Numbered from the stretch's first letter, positions 44,547 to 54,551 are shown. The stretch is DNA of 64,000 nucleotides from Anderseniella sp. (GCA_028289645.1 JANQOK010000017.1:62001-126000), one strand, 5' to 3'. A program made the numbers and translations. The notes: generated by a model not told the origin, from the sequence alone.

Positions 44547-44915
44547 GTGTCAGATATCGATATGAGCGTTTTTGCTGAGAAAATGGGCGTCAGCAAGAAG
44601 TACAAGCAGGGCGACATCATTTTCAATCGCGGCGATGAAGGCGACTGCATGTTCATTGTCCAGTCGGGGTCCGTGGAATTGCGCGTCGACGACAAGCTGG
44701 TCGATTGTTGCAAGCAGAATGACGCCATTGGTTACATGTCACTTATCGATGGTTCGGTGCGCAGTTCCACGGCGACAGCCAGCTCCGATACCGAAGTATC
44801 CATCCTCAACGAGCGTCACTTCCGCTACATGGTCGATGAAGTGCCCAACTTCGCCATGTACCTGATGGAGACCATGGCCCAGCGCATACGCGGGATGGCC
44901 AAGGCGCTGGACTAG
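44547..44915 (+). CDS. single-domain cyclic-nucleotide-binding-like protein
   Basis: A 122-aa protein consisting of one cNMP-binding (CAP-like) beta-roll and a C-terminal helix. Seen: YKQGDIIFNRGDEGDCMFIVQSGSVELRV, with GYMSLIDGSVRSSTATAS in the position of the phosphate-binding cassette. There is no HTH and no membrane or kinase domain. Whether it binds cAMP/cGMP is uncertain since the usual Arg-Ser pair is only partly kept. The start is GTG at 44547 with AGAGGAAG upstream. It follows eno at a distance of 116 bases. Confidence 0.8.
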   Translation: MSDIDMSVFAEKMGVSKKYKQGDIIFNRGDEGDCMFIVQSGSVELRVDDKLVDCCKQNDAIGYMSLIDGSVRSSTATASSDTEVSILNERHFRYMVDEVPNFAMYLMETMAQRIRGMAKALD

Positions 44916-44968
44916 AGCCGGACTGTAACCGGGCCCCGGCGAGGGTAACCGTCCCTGCTGAGCGCGTT

Positions 44969-45835
44969 ATGAGAAGAACCCTTATCGCCGCAGCTATCTT
45001 GCTTTCAGCGGCCATAGTCGTCCTACTGGCCGCTGGCCGGGTAGCCACTGCGCCTGCCAATCAACCGGTGGGAGGGCCGCCAGAGGATCTGCCGGTCAAA
45101 CCGGTTGAGTTCCGCGACCGGGCATCGCGCATGGTCAGCGGCTGGAGCATAACCGGCGCCGAGCAAAAGCCGGCTGTACTGCTGGTGCATGGCGTGCGGT
45201 CCGACCGACGTTCAATGCTGGGCCGGGCGCGGCTGCTGTTCGAGAACGGCTATTCGGTGTTGATGATAGACCTGCAGGCACACGGCGAGAGTCCAGGGGA
45301 CAGGCTGACATTCGGCTATCGGGAAGCCGATAGCGTATCTGCAGCGACACGTCATGCCCGAGCCCTTTGGCCGGACAAGAAACTGGCCATCATCGGATCC
45401 TCGCTTGGCGGGGCGGCGGCGGTTTTTGCGGCGAACCGTGAACGCGCGGATGCCTATGTGCTGGAGGCCGTTTATTCGAGCCTGCGGAACGCGACCGAAA
45501 ACCGGTTGCGGATCAGGCTGGGGGCTGTCGGCGCTATGCTGGCGCCGTTGCTGCTTTGGCAGACATCGCTGCAGTTGGGCTTTCACGCGGATGAACTGTC
45601 GGCGCTTGACCGTATCGGCGACCTCAAGGCGCCGGTACTCATGATAGCTGGCGAGAAGGACGATCGCACGACACTGGCAGATTCACAGGCGCTGTTTTCC
45701 CACGCGCGCGAACCCAAGGAGTTGTGGATCGTTCCCGATGCCCGGCACCAGGATTTTCATCGGTTTGACGAGGCCGGGTACCGCAAGCGGGTTCTGTCGT
45801 TTCTGCAGCGGCGATTGATGCAGGGCATAAGGTAA
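44969..45835 (+). CDS. alpha/beta hydrolase
   Basis: A 288-aa serine hydrolase of the alpha/beta fold. There is an N-terminal membrane anchor or signal (RTLIAAAILLSAAIVVLLAAG). Motifs include LLVHGVRSDRRSML (oxyanion region), nucleophile GSSLGGAAA (Ser near 149), Asp in AGEKDDRTTL and His in PDARHQDFHRF. It probably acts in the periplasm or at the membrane on esters or peptides. It has no obvious partner nearby. Confidence 0.86.
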   Translation: MRRTLIAAAILLSAAIVVLLAAGRVATAPANQPVGGPPEDLPVKPVEFRDRASRMVSGWSITGAEQKPAVLLVHGVRSDRRSMLGRARLLFENGYSVLMIDLQAHGESPGDRLTFGYREADSVSAATRHARALWPDKKLAIIGSSLGGAAAVFAANRERADAYVLEAVYSSLRNATENRLRIRLGAVGAMLAPLLLWQTSLQLGFHADELSALDRIGDLKAPVLMIAGEKDDRTTLADSQALFSHAREPKELWIVPDARHQDFHRFDEAGYRKRVLSFLQRRLMQGIR

Positions 45836-45882
45836 TCCGGCACATCCTCTATGTAGACACAGCTGACACCATTTCGCCGGGA

Positions 45883-46635
45883 TCAGTCTTGCGCGCCGCG
45901 ACGCAGGCTGACGGCGCTGGTGGCGAACTCACGGCGGAAGGCCCGGCTCAGTGCCTCGCCGGAACGATAGCCGTAGCGCCGGGCGATTGTCTGAATACGG
46001 TCACCGCGTTCGGCATCCTGGTGCGCCAGCACCATGCGCCAGCGCCGCAGGTACGCAATGGGTGTTTCGCCGACGCGGGCGGCAAACAGCTCCGAGAAGC
46101 GGCTGAGAGACAGCCCGGCAATTCCAGCCAGGTCCTCGTTGCGCCAGTGCCGCCCCGGTGCTTCGTGCATGGCAACAATCGCGCGGGAAAGACGCGGGTC
46201 GGAAAGTCCGCCGAGCAGCCCGGTCCGGGTGGTTCCGGTCTCCAGCTGGCTGCGCAGCAGACGCACCATCAGGACCTCGCCCAGCCGGTCGAGGATGGTG
46301 CCGGATCCACAGCGTGGCTTGTTGCCCTCGATCTGCAGCAGGCGGGTGATGTGGAGCAGCTCGGAGTCCTCGCAAATCTCAATCTCGATCAGCGACGGAA
46401 GGGTTGACAGCAGCGGGTTGAAAGACCCGCCCCAAGCGACCTGTGCACTGAACAACACCGTATCATTGCCGGTGATGCTGGCTGCGATGGAGTGGGTCGG
46501 CGAAAACACTATTCGTCCCGGCACATTGCCGTCTGCCCCGGCCAGTATCGCCAGGTTGGAACTGCCGTGGCTGCCGGGCGTGACGCTCAGCTCAAACCTG
46601 CTGAGCAGGGCTGACAGTCGGTCATATCGGGGCAT
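45883..46635 (-). CDS. AraC-family transcriptional regulator (cupin type)
   Basis: A 250-aa regulator. The N-terminal ~130 residues are a cupin-like sensor domain (SIAASITGNDTVLFSAQVAW). The C-terminal ~110 contain two HTH helices of AraC type, LAGIAGLSLSRFSELFAARVGETPIAYLRRWRM and IARRYGYRSGEALSRAFRRE in short pieces. It is divergent from the peroxiredoxin-like gene with a 100-base gap and probably regulates it, possibly in response to an oxidant or electrophile. Confidence 0.9.
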   Translation of the reverse strand: MPRYDRLSALLSRFELSVTPGSHGSSNLAILAGADGNVPGRIVFSPTHSIAASITGNDTVLFSAQVAWGGSFNPLLSTLPSLIEIEICEDSELLHITRLLQIEGNKPRCGSGTILDRLGEVLMVRLLRSQLETGTTRTGLLGGLSDPRLSRAIVAMHEAPGRHWRNEDLAGIAGLSLSRFSELFAARVGETPIAYLRRWRMVLAHQDAERGDRIQTIARRYGYRSGEALSRAFRREFATSAVSLRRGAQD

Positions 46636-46735
46636 TGCGGGATATTTCGCCTTTTCGGTCAGATTTTCCGTATTTTCCTAATCATAAAAGCAGCTATCAA
46701 GGCAAACAAGCAGCCAACTATGAAAGGAAACCGAC

Positions 46736-47272
46736 ATGCTTGTGCCTCGTCAGAAAACTCCAGGACTGACTGTCAAGACTCTCGATCACGGTGACTTCGA
46801 TCTCGCGGCGGAGAAATCGGAACGCGGGATCGTCATATGCTTTTACCGTGGCCTGCACTGCCCGATCTGCGCCAACTATCTGAAGGAGTTTGAGAAGCAG
46901 GTGCCTGAGTTTGCCGCGCGCGGCGTTTCGGCCATCGCAATCAGCTCTGACGGTGAAGACCGGACGCGTGCCATGGCCGAAAAGATCGAGGCAAAGCAAT
47001 TGCGGTTCGGCTATGACCTTGAACTGGAGAAGGCTCGCGAATGGGGGCTTTACATCTCCACAACCCGGGGCAAGACATCGATCGGCATCGAAGAACCGGC
47101 GCTGTTTTCCGAACCGGGTCTGTTCATGGTGACACCCGAACAGTCGCTCTATTACGGCTCCACGCAGACAATGCCGTTTGTACGTCCGCATTTTGCCGAG
47201 CTTGTCGGTGCGCTGGATTTCGCCATCAAGAACGACTACCCGGCGCGTGGTGAATATACTGGCGCGGTCTAG
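46736..47272 (+). CDS. peroxiredoxin-like (AhpC/TSA family) protein
   Basis: A 178-aa thioredoxin-fold peroxidase-like protein. The active-site segment is FYRGLHCPICANYLKEF, holding a CxxC pair in which the first Cys is the likely peroxidatic residue. AISSDGEDRTRAMAEK and EPGLFMVTPEQSLYYGST complete the pattern. It should reduce hydroperoxides in the cytoplasm. It diverges from an AraC-type regulator, a common arrangement for stress genes. A terminator hairpin follows. Confidence 0.88.
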   Translation: MLVPRQKTPGLTVKTLDHGDFDLAAEKSERGIVICFYRGLHCPICANYLKEFEKQVPEFAARGVSAIAISSDGEDRTRAMAEKIEAKQLRFGYDLELEKAREWGLYISTTRGKTSIGIEEPALFSEPGLFMVTPEQSLYYGSTQTMPFVRPHFAELVGALDFAIKNDYPARGEYTGAV

Positions 47273-47287
47273 GACCACGCCGTACCT

Positions 47288-47309
47288 GGCCCGCCGATAT
47301 GGGCGGGCC
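47288..47309 (+). terminator. strong GC hairpin after the peroxiredoxin gene
   Basis: GGCCCGCC (47288-47295) and GGCGGGCC (47302-47309) form a perfect 8-base stem with a 6-base loop, 16 bases past the stop. The U-run is weak, so it may stabilise the transcript or assist termination. Confidence 0.55.
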
Positions 47310-47472
47310 GGGCAGTGCGATACCTTTGACGGCATATGACTGGCGGTTCATGCGCCTTGCCGGGCAGGCGCCGGCATGGCGGCCAACGCGGTTAGCAAAT
47401 CGTTAATGGCTTGGTTGCTAGCCTTGCGTCCGTACCAACGGATTCGCTTCAGCCGGAAAGCTTGCCTGCGCC

Positions 47473-47772
47473 ATGTTCAGACGCCCAAAGTTGTTTGATG
47501 TGCTGGTATTTGCCGGCTGTGTCGCCATGCTGTCATTTTTCCACTGGCATGCGTTCAAGGGACCGCGCAGTCTGGACAACCATGCGCAGCAGGTTGCCAA
47601 GCTGCAGGCCCGTGAAGCAGACCTTGCAAAAGTCCGTGCAAAGCGCGATGCTGTTGAAGCGCGGGTGAAGCTCATGCGGCCTGAAAGCGTTGACCCGGAC
47701 CTGGCGTCGCAGCTGGTTCGCGAAAAACTGGGCTACGAGAAAGTTAACTCAATTGTGGTTAACTTGCCCTGA
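47473..47772 (+). CDS. FtsB/DivIC-like septum formation initiator
   Basis: A 99-aa bitopic membrane protein with a short cytoplasmic start, one membrane helix (FDVLVFAGCVAMLSFFHWHAF), then a coiled coil (NHAQQVAKLQAREADLAKV) and a conserved C-terminal tip (LASQLVREKLGYEKVNSIVV). This layout and the position between eno and pdhA match the FtsB-like cell-division protein of other alphaproteobacteria. It would bridge FtsL and FtsQ in the divisome. Confidence 0.85.
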   Translation: MFRRPKLFDVLVFAGCVAMLSFFHWHAFKGPRSLDNHAQQVAKLQAREADLAKVRAKRDAVEARVKLMRPESVDPDLASQLVREKLGYEKVNSIVVNLP

Positions 47773-47922
47773 CAAGCTGTATGCCGGGTAGATTTCGGCA
47801 AAAATAACTGAAATTAAGGTAATTGACCCAGATCGTTGTCATTTCTGGTACCAGTTGTGCTATGCCAAACCTCCACCGGCCCCGCAAAGAGGGTCTTTTA
47901 TTGTCTCTCACGGAGGGGTCGC

Positions 47923-48963
47923 ATGGCAAAAGCCGCCAAGAAAACGTCTGGTGCGTCAGGGAAATCCGCACCGGCGAGTGCCAAATCCAATTCCACATTC
48001 AGCAAGGACGAAGACCTCAAGGCCTATGAGGACATGCTGCTGATCCGGCGCTTTGAGGAGAAGGCGGGTCAGCTGTACGGCATGGGTCACATTGGCGGTT
48101 TCTGCCATCTTTACATCGGTCAGGAAGCAGTTGTCGTCGGCATGGATATGGCCATGGTCGATGGCGACCAGATGATTACCTCGTACCGCGACCACGGCCA
48201 TATGCTGGCCTGCGGCATGGACCCGAAGGGTGTCATGGCGGAACTGACCGGCAGGCAGGGCGGATACTCGCGCGGCAAGGGCGGCTCGATGCACATGTTC
48301 TCGCGCGAAAAGGAGTTTTACGGCGGGCACGGCATTGTCGGCGCCCAGGTGCCGCTCGGCGCCGGCCTGGCTTTTGCCAACAAGTACAAGGAAAACGGCA
48401 AGGTCTCGGTTGCCTATTTCGGGGAAGGCGCTGCCAACCAGGGCCAGGTTTATGAGACCTTCAACATGGCATCGCTGTGGAAGCTGCCGGTGATATTCGT
48501 GATCGAAAACAACGGCTATGCCATGGGCACCGCCGTAAAACGCTCCGCTGCGCTGGCCGAGCAGCTGTTCAACCGCGGATCTGTCTACGGCATACCGGGC
48601 GAGCAGGTCGACGGCATGGACGTGCGCATGGTCAAGCAGGCGGCGGACAAGGCAACAGAATACTGCCGGTCCGGCAAAGGCCCGTACATTCTCGAAATGA
48701 AGACCTATCGCTATCGCGGACATTCCATGTCCGACCCGGCCAAGTATCGCTCGCGCGATGAAGTACAGAAGATGCGCGAGGAACACGATCCGATCGAGCA
48801 GGTCAAACGCCGGCTTAGCGGTGATCACGGCATGGGGGATGATGATCTGAAGTCAATCGATGCCCGCATCCGCAAGATCGTGACCGAGGCGGCAGACTTT
48901 GCCCAGGCAGACGCACTGCCTGATCCGGCCGAGCTATGGACCGATGTATATGTGGAAGCCTGA
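47923..48963 (+). CDS. pdhA: pyruvate dehydrogenase E1 alpha subunit
   Basis: Thiamine-diphosphate-binding subunit of the pyruvate dehydrogenase complex, 346 aa. It has [31 protein letters not shown]-type N-terminal residues and the TPP/Mg motif [19 protein letters not shown]. The phosphorylation-loop region [20 protein letters not shown] is also present. The start ATG at 47923 has GGAGGGG just upstream; the first ~27 residues are a Lys/Ser/Ala-rich leader. It begins the pdhABC-lpd block, 14 bases before pdhB. Confidence 0.97.
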   Translation: MAKAAKKTSGASGKSAPASAKSNSTFSKDEDLKAYEDMLLIRRFEEKAGQLYGMGHIGGFCHLYIGQEAVVVGMDMAMVDGDQMITSYRDHGHMLACGMDPKGVMAELTGRQGGYSRGKGGSMHMFSREKEFYGGHGIVGAQVPLGAGLAFANKYKENGKVSVAYFGEGAANQGQVYETFNMASLWKLPVIFVIENNGYAMGTAVKRSAALAEQLFNRGSVYGIPGEQVDGMDVRMVKQAADKATEYCRSGKGPYILEMKTYRYRGHSMSDPAKYRSRDEVQKMREEHDPIEQVKRRLSGDHGMGDDDLKSIDARIRKIVTEAADFAQADALPDPAELWTDVYVEA

Positions 48964-48977
48964 GGGAAGGTAGAGAA

Positions 48978-50360
48978 ATGCCAACTGAGATTCTGATGCC
49001 TGCCCTTTCGCCGACGATGGAAGAGGGAAAACTTGCGCGCTGGCTGGTGAAGGAGGGGGACAATGTCACTTCCGGAGATGTCATCGCTGAAATCGAAACC
49101 GACAAGGCCACCATGGAAGTGGAGGCGGTGGATGAAGGCACTGTTGCCTCCATCGCTGTTGCCGAAGGCACCGAGGGGGTAAAGGTCAACACTGTGATCG
49201 CCGTGCTGGCGGCAGACGGCGAGGATGCATCTGCGGTGAATGCCACTCCTGTTGCCACCCCGGCCGCGGACGCAGCACCTGCGGCGCCGGCGCCATCCGC
49301 CGAGCCTTCACCGATGGCGGCTCCCGCCGCCCTGAGTGCAGTGACAGCGCCTGACCCGGAAGTGCCCGAAGGCACCGAGATGGTCGAGATGACGGTGCGC
49401 GAAGCGCTCAACTCGGCCATGGCGGAAGAGATGCGCCGCGACGAGACGGTGTTCCTGATGGGCGAGGAAGTGGCCGAGTACCAGGGAGCCTATAAGATTT
49501 CGCAAGGTCTGCTGGAAGAGTTCGGCGACCGGCGGATTATCGATACGCCGATCACCGAGCACGGTTTCACCGGCATTGCGGTGGGCGCGGCCTTCGGTGG
49601 CCTGAAACCGATTGTCGAGTTCATGACCTGGAACTTTGCCATGCAGGCGATTGACCACATCATCAACTCAGCCGCAAAAACGCTGTACATGTCCGGTGGC
49701 CAGATGGGCGCACAGATGGTGTTCCGCGGGCCCAATGGCGCCGCCGCGCGCGTCGGCGCGCAACACTCGCAAGACTATGCCAGCTGGTACGGCCATGTGC
49801 CGGGCCTGAAGGTGGTGATGCCGTATTCGGCAGCCGACGCGAAGGGGCTGTTGAAAGCCTCGATCCGCGATCCCAATCCAGTGATTTTCCTGGAAAACGA
49901 GATACTCTACGGCCGCAAGTTCGACGTGCCCAAACTTGACGATTGGGTGGTTCCCATCGGCAAGGCGCGGATTGCGCGCGCCGGCAGCGACGTCACCATC
50001 GTGTCGTGGGGCATGGGCATGTCGTACGCCACAGAAGCGGCGGAGAAACTGGCTGCCGAGGGCATCGAGGCAGAGATTGTCGATCTTCGTTCGCTGCGCC
50101 CGATGGACATTCCGGCTGTGGTGGAGAGCGTCAAGAAGACCAATCGCTGCGTGACCGTGGAAGAAGCCTGGCCGGTGTGTTCGGTGGGCTCCGAAGTGGC
50201 AGCTCAGATCATGACCCACGCGTTTGATTATCTCGATGCGCCGGTGGTCCGCGTCAACGGCAAGGATGTGCCGATGCCGTATGCAGCCAATCTGGAGAAG
50301 CTGGCGCTGCCCAATGTGGATGAAGTTGTAGAGGCGGCGAAGGCCGTCATGTACCGGTAA
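48978..50360 (+). CDS. pdhB: pyruvate dehydrogenase E1 beta subunit with N-terminal lipoyl domain
   Basis: A 460-aa E1 beta subunit. Unlike most bacterial E1 beta, it starts with its own lipoyl domain (residues 1-77, with lipoyl Lys43 in [11 protein letters not shown]), then an Ala/Pro linker (about 85-130), then the E1 beta core ([26 protein letters not shown]). This extra lipoyl domain is characteristic of Rhizobiales. It forms the alpha2beta2 enzyme with PdhA and passes acetyl groups to PdhC. Confidence 0.97.
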   Translation: MPTEILMPALSPTMEEGKLARWLVKEGDNVTSGDVIAEIETDKATMEVEAVDEGTVASIAVAEGTEGVKVNTVIAVLAADGEDASAVNATPVATPAADAAPAAPAPSAEPSPMAAPAALSAVTAPDPEVPEGTEMVEMTVREALNSAMAEEMRRDETVFLMGEEVAEYQGAYKISQGLLEEFGDRRIIDTPITEHGFTGIAVGAAFGGLKPIVEFMTWNFAMQAIDHIINSAAKTLYMSGGQMGAQMVFRGPNGAAARVGAQHSQDYASWYGHVPGLKVVMPYSAADAKGLLKASIRDPNPVIFLENEILYGRKFDVPKLDDWVVPIGKARIARAGSDVTIVSWGMGMSYATEAAEKLAAEGIEAEIVDLRSLRPMDIPAVVESVKKTNRCVTVEEAWPVCSVGSEVAAQIMTHAFDYLDAPVVRVNGKDVPMPYAANLEKLALPNVDEVVEAAKAVMYR

Positions 50361-50374
50361 GGGAGCGCAAGGAC

Positions 50375-51712
50375 ATGCCAACAGAAATCCTGATGCCCGC
50401 GCTGTCGCCGACCATGGAAAAGGGCAAGCTGGCCAAGTGGCTGGTCAAGGAGGGCGACACGGTCACCTCCGGCGATGTGATTGCCGAGATCGAAACCGAC
50501 AAGGCGACTATGGAGGTCGAGGCCGTCGACGAAGGCAAGGTCGGCAAGATCCTCATCGATGAAGGCACTGACGACGTGGCGGTCAACACCACCATCGCAG
50601 TATTGCTGGAAGACGGTGAAAGTGCCGATGACATCAAAGCCGGCGCGCCGCCGGCGGCAGCCGCTCCGGCGGCGCCAGAACCGGCGCCTGCACCAGCCGA
50701 AGCGGCGCCACAACCCGCTGCGCCGGCAGCGGCCGAAGCTGCGGCCCCGGCGCCGGCTCGCCAGCCTGACGCCCGCATCTTCGCCTCACCACTGGCGCGG
50801 CGTATCGCCAAACAGAACAATATCGATATTGCGCTGTTGTCGGGCTCGGGACCGCACGGCCGCATCATCAAGCTTGATGTTGAAACAGCGCTCAAGGACG
50901 GTGTGCCGGCAGCGGCTCCTGCTGCGGCTCCGGCGCCTGCGACCGAGCCCGCTCCTGCCATGGCGGCCGGCCCGTCTGACGACATGGTGCGCAGGCTGTT
51001 TGCCGAAGGGTCATTCGAGGAACTGCAGCATGACGGCATGCGCAAGACCATCGCCTCGCGCCTGACCGAAAGCCATCAGACCATTCCGGCCTATTTCATC
51101 TCGGTGGACTGCACTCTGGATGCCCTGTTGAAATCGCGGGCCGAGTTCAATGCCGCGGCGCCGCAGGACAAGGACGGCAAACCGGCCTACAAGCTGTCGG
51201 TGAATGACTTCATTATCAAGGCAATGGCCCTGGCGCTGCGCGATGTGCCGATGGCCAATGCATCGTGGACGTCAAATGCCCGACTGCTGCATAGTCATTC
51301 CGACGTCGGTGTTGCGGTGGCCATACCGGACGGATTGATCACGCCGATCGTGCGCGAAGCCGAAATCAAACCACTGTCGATGATCTCCGCCGAAGTCAAG
51401 GACATGGCAAGCCGTGCCCGCGACCGCAAGCTGAAACCGGAAGAGTACCAGGGCGGCACCACGGCGGTGTCGAACCTGGGCATGTTCGGGGTCGACAATT
51501 TCACCTCCATCATCAATCCGCCGCATGCCTCCATCGTGTCGATCGGGGCGGGGGTGCAGAAACCGGTGGTGAAGGACGGTGCGGTCGCCATTGCGACCGT
51601 GATGAATGCGACCTTCGCATTTGATCATCGCGTCATCGACGGTGCGCTCGGCGGTCAGCTGGCAACCGCCTTCCGCAACTACCTCGAAAACCCCCTGGCG
51701 ATGCTGGTGTGA
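50375..51712 (+). CDS. pdhC: dihydrolipoamide acetyltransferase (E2)
   Basis: A 445-aa E2 core with one lipoyl domain (Lys43 in [11 protein letters not shown], nearly identical to PdhB's), an Ala/Pro linker, a peripheral-subunit-binding domain (about 130-165, [20 protein letters not shown]), a second linker and the catalytic domain ending with [15 protein letters not shown] (His and Asp of the CAT active site). It is 14 bases after pdhB. The two long Ala/Pro linkers are normal for E2. Confidence 0.97.
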   Translation: MPTEILMPALSPTMEKGKLAKWLVKEGDTVTSGDVIAEIETDKATMEVEAVDEGKVGKILIDEGTDDVAVNTTIAVLLEDGESADDIKAGAPPAAAAPAAPEPAPAPAEAAPQPAAPAAAEAAAPAPARQPDARIFASPLARRIAKQNNIDIALLSGSGPHGRIIKLDVETALKDGVPAAAPAAAPAPATEPAPAMAAGPSDDMVRRLFAEGSFEELQHDGMRKTIASRLTESHQTIPAYFISVDCTLDALLKSRAEFNAAAPQDKDGKPAYKLSVNDFIIKAMALALRDVPMANASWTSNARLLHSHSDVGVAVAIPDGLITPIVREAEIKPLSMISAEVKDMASRARDRKLKPEEYQGGTTAVSNLGMFGVDNFTSIINPPHASIVSIGAGVQKPVVKDGAVAIATVMNATFAFDHRVIDGALGGQLATAFRNYLENPLAMLV

Positions 51713-51741
51713 TGTCCGAGCGTATTGCCAATCATCTCGTC

Positions 51742-51761
51742 ATTCCCGCGGAAGCGGGAAT
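51742..51761. repeat. dRS3-like short palindrome (ATTCCCGC/GCGGGAAT)
   Basis: ATTCCCGC-GGAA-GCGGGAAT is a perfect 8-base hairpin in the 104-base gap between pdhC and the GNAT gene. The same ATTCCC...GGGAAT design is a widespread bacterial intergenic repeat. It may also act as a weak transcript end. Confidence 0.55.
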
Positions 51762-51816
51762 CCAATGCCGGTAGAGGTTTATGAATGAGTAAAACGGCAA
51801 CTTGCGAAGGCGCCAT

Positions 51817-52398
51817 ATGATCAGGCCCGCCACAAAACAGGATGCGTCAGAACTGGTTTGCCTTATCGACTGTGCAGGCTACGGCATGCCGCTGGAGGTA
51901 TGGAACGGCATGCTTGGCGACGAAGCGTCCGTGCTGGAGGTCGGCCGCAAGCGGGCCATGCGGGAAGAGGGCGGTTTTTCCTACCGCAATGCCTGGATCG
52001 CTGATCGCGACGGAGTGATTGCCGGTGCACTGGTCGGTTACCGGCTTGATGACGAGATTGACCTTTCGGAAATTGATGATGCGCCGGCCACGTTCCGCCC
52101 GCTGATGGAACTCGAGGCTGAGGCTCCGGGCAGCTGGTACGTGAACGTGCTGGCCGTGCATGGAGAACACCGCGGCCAGGGCATTGGAGGCGCATTGCTT
52201 GACTATGCCGATCAGGTCGCCACTGCGACCGGCGCTCAAACCATGAGCATCATATTTGAAAGTGAAAATCGCGGTGCCCGGCGGCTGTACGAGTCCAAAG
52301 GCTACCAGGTTACGACGCGGCGGCCGCGTGTGGCGCTTGCAACGGACCGGACCGGTTCTGACGAATGGCTGTTGATGGTGAAGGACCTGACAACATGA
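51817..52398 (+). CDS. GNAT acetyltransferase between pdhC and lpd
   Basis: A 193-aa GNAT protein. It begins IRPATKQDASELVCLIDCAG and carries the acetyl-CoA loop VLAVHGEHRGQGIGGALLDY and the late SENRGARRLYESKGYQV, a standard GNAT pattern. The start is the ATG at 51817; a TTG at 51802 is also open. Its stop overlaps the lpd start by four bases (ATGA), so the two are translationally coupled even though the function looks unrelated. It is an insertion into an otherwise usual pdh block. The substrate is unknown. Confidence 0.86.
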   Translation: MIRPATKQDASELVCLIDCAGYGMPLEVWNGMLGDEASVLEVGRKRAMREEGGFSYRNAWIADRDGVIAGALVGYRLDDEIDLSEIDDAPATFRPLMELEAEAPGSWYVNVLAVHGEHRGQGIGGALLDYADQVATATGAQTMSIIFESENRGARRLYESKGYQVTTRRPRVALATDRTGSDEWLLMVKDLTT

Positions 52399-53840
52399 CT
52401 GACACAAGTTTTGACGTAATCATCATCGGGGCTGGGCCCGGTGGTTATGTGACCGCTATCCGTGCGGCGCAGCTCGGTATGAAGACCGCCATTGTGGAGC
52501 GTGAACATCTCGGCGGCATCTGCCTCAACTGGGGCTGCATTCCGACCAAGGCACTGTTGCGCTCTGCCGAAATCTACCACTACATGAACCATGCCGGCGA
52601 CTACGGGTTGTCAGCGGAAAAAGTCGGATTTGATGCCGCGGCCGTGGTCAAGCGGTCACGCGGCGTATCGGGACGGCTGAACGGCGGCGTCGGCCACCTG
52701 CTGAAGAAGAACAAGGTCCAGGTGATCTGGGGTGAGGCCAAGGTAACCAGGCCCGGCGAGGTATTGGTCGAGAAAACCTCCAAAGAGCCCATGCAGCCGG
52801 CACATCCCGACCCCAAGGGCGCTGCCGGTCCCGGCACTTACAAGGCCAAGCACATCATAGTGGCCACCGGCGCCCGCCCGCGCACGCTGCCCGGGCTGGA
52901 GCCCGACGGCAAGCTGGTGTGGACATATTTCGAGGCCATGGTGCCGCCTGAGATGCCTGGCAAGCTGCTGGTTGTCGGATCCGGGGCCATCGGTATCGAA
53001 TTCGCCAGCTTTTATAATGCTATGGGTGTCGACGTTACAGTCGTCGAGATCATGGATCAGATCATGCCGGTGGAGGACACCGAAATTGCCGGACTGGCCC
53101 GCAAGCAACTGGAAAAGCAGGGCATGAAAATCATGACCGGCACCAAGGTTGCGGGCCTGAAGAAGGGTGCGAATGATGTGACGGCCACCATCGAGGATGC
53201 CAAGGGCGCCAAGTCCGAGCTTAAGGTGGACCGGGTGATTTCAGCAGTTGGTGTGGTTGGCAACATCGAAAACCTCGGCCTGGAGGCGCTTGGCGTCAAG
53301 ACCGACCGCGGCTGCGTGGTGATTGACGGATATGGCAACACCAATGTGCCTGGAATTTATGCCATCGGCGATGTGGCCGGTCCGCCGATGCTGGCGCACA
53401 AGGCGGAGCATGAAGGCGTGATCTGCGTCGACAAGATTGCCGGCCAGCCGGGTGTGCATCCGATGAAGAAGGAACAGATCCCGGGCTGCACCTATTGCCA
53501 CCCGCAGGTTGCATCCGTCGGTTTGACGGAACGTGCCGCAAAGGAAAAGGGCATCGACGTGAAAATCGGCCGCTTCCCGTTCATGGCCAACGGCAAGGCC
53601 ATTGCACTCGGCGAGGACCAGGGGCTGATCAAGACGATATTTGACAAGAAGACCGGGCAGCTGCTGGGCGCCCACATGGTGGGTGCGGAAGTCACCGAAC
53701 TCATTCAGGGATTCGTTATCGCTATGGGCCTCGAAACCACTGAGGAAGAGCTCATGCACACGGTGTTCCCGCATCCGACGCTGTCAGAAATGATGCATGA
53801 AAGTGTACTTGATGCCTATGGCCGCGTGATCCATATGTAA
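52395..53840 (+). CDS. lpd: dihydrolipoamide dehydrogenase (E3)
   Basis: An FAD-disulfide oxidoreductase of 481 aa that reoxidises the lipoyl groups of the complex. FAD motif: VIIIGAGPGGYVTAIRAAQLG. Redox disulfide: GGICLNWGCIPTKA (Cys43/Cys48). NAD region: LLVVGSGAIGIEFASFY. C-terminal dimer interface: HTVFPHPTLSEMMHE, with the catalytic His-Glu pair. The start overlaps the GNAT gene stop. Confidence 0.96.
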   Translation: MTDTSFDVIIIGAGPGGYVTAIRAAQLGMKTAIVEREHLGGICLNWGCIPTKALLRSAEIYHYMNHAGDYGLSAEKVGFDAAAVVKRSRGVSGRLNGGVGHLLKKNKVQVIWGEAKVTRPGEVLVEKTSKEPMQPAHPDPKGAAGPGTYKAKHIIVATGARPRTLPGLEPDGKLVWTYFEAMVPPEMPGKLLVVGSGAIGIEFASFYNAMGVDVTVVEIMDQIMPVEDTEIAGLARKQLEKQGMKIMTGTKVAGLKKGANDVTATIEDAKGAKSELKVDRVISAVGVVGNIENLGLEALGVKTDRGCVVIDGYGNTNVPGIYAIGDVAGPPMLAHKAEHEGVICVDKIAGQPGVHPMKKEQIPGCTYCHPQVASVGLTERAAKEKGIDVKIGRFPFMANGKAIALGEDQGLIKTIFDKKTGQLLGAHMVGAEVTELIQGFVIAMGLETTEEELMHTVFPHPTLSEMMHESVLDAYGRVIHM

Positions 53841-53874
53841 GCCGAGATGGGGATTTACTGAGGAAGTTACATAA

Positions 53875-54162
53875 ATGGATATGGCATTGATGGACCTGGG
53901 CGGAGGTGTCGGTATTTTCGGCACCTTGCTGATCGGTGGTGTGGCGGGCTGGATTGCTGAGAAGCTCACCGGATCCAGCCACGGGCTACTTACCAATATC
54001 GTGATCGGCATACTGGGCGCGTTTGTCGGCGGCTGGATTGCCAATGCGCTGGGACTGCAACTGGGCGAGGTGTTTGAAGGCTGGTTCTGGGGCAATGTCC
54101 TGGTGTCGGTCGTCGGGGCTGTTCTTCTAATCACCGTTTATCGTATGCTCAGGGGCAGGTGA
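53875..54162 (+). CDS. GlsB/YeaQ/YmgE-family membrane protein, first copy
   Basis: A 95-aa protein with three membrane helices and the family's glycine pattern: LLIGGVAGWIAEKLTGSSHGLL and IVIGILGAFVGGWIANALG. Members are called transglycosylase-associated proteins by name only; they are often stress-induced. It is 34 bases after lpd and is followed by a paralogue 43 bases away. Confidence 0.88.
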   Translation: MDMALMDLGGGVGIFGTLLIGGVAGWIAEKLTGSSHGLLTNIVIGILGAFVGGWIANALGLQLGEVFEGWFWGNVLVSVVGAVLLITVYRMLRGR

Positions 54163-54205
54163 GTCTTGCCGGCTTGCCGATTGTGAACTCAATCAGGAGG
54201 GGATT

Positions 54206-54454
54206 ATGGAAGGTATTGGCTTGATCATGACAATCATACTCGGCGGTCTGGCCGGGTGGATTGCAGAAAAGGTTATGAAGTTCGACACCGGATTGCTGAT
54301 GAACATCGTGCTGGGCATTGGCGGTGCTCTGGTCGGCAACTTCATACTTCGCGCACTTGGTCTGGCGTTTGGCGGTCTGATCGGGCAGTTGATCGTGGCC
54401 GTCGCCGGTGCCTGCCTGCTGATCTTCATCTACCGGGCGATCAAGTCGCGTTGA
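54206..54454 (+). CDS. GlsB/YeaQ/YmgE-family membrane protein, second copy
   Basis: An 82-aa protein with the same fold: [21 protein letters not shown] and [19 protein letters not shown]. It has a strong ribosome site (AGGAGGGG). It looks like a tandem duplicate of the gene before it, clearly diverged. A strong terminator follows, before lipA. Confidence 0.88.
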   Translation: MEGIGLIMTIILGGLAGWIAEKVMKFDTGLLMNIVLGIGGALVGNFILRALGLAFGGLIGQLIVAVAGACLLIFIYRAIKSR

Positions 54455-54493
54455 GCAAATTCGCAGGTGCTGGCAACCTGCTGACATAAGTTG

Positions 54494-54524
54494 GAGCGGG
54501 GCAAGGGATATCCTGTCCCCGCTC
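54494..54524 (+). terminator. strong terminator between YeaQ genes and lipA
   Basis: GAGCGGGG (54494-54501) and CCCCGCTC (54517-54524) form a perfect stem, followed by TTT. The loop holds an inner GGATATCC palindrome. It probably ends the YeaQ transcript upstream of lipA. Confidence 0.7.
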
Positions 54525-54551
54525 TTTGAACAGGAAGAAAGGGAACCGGCC

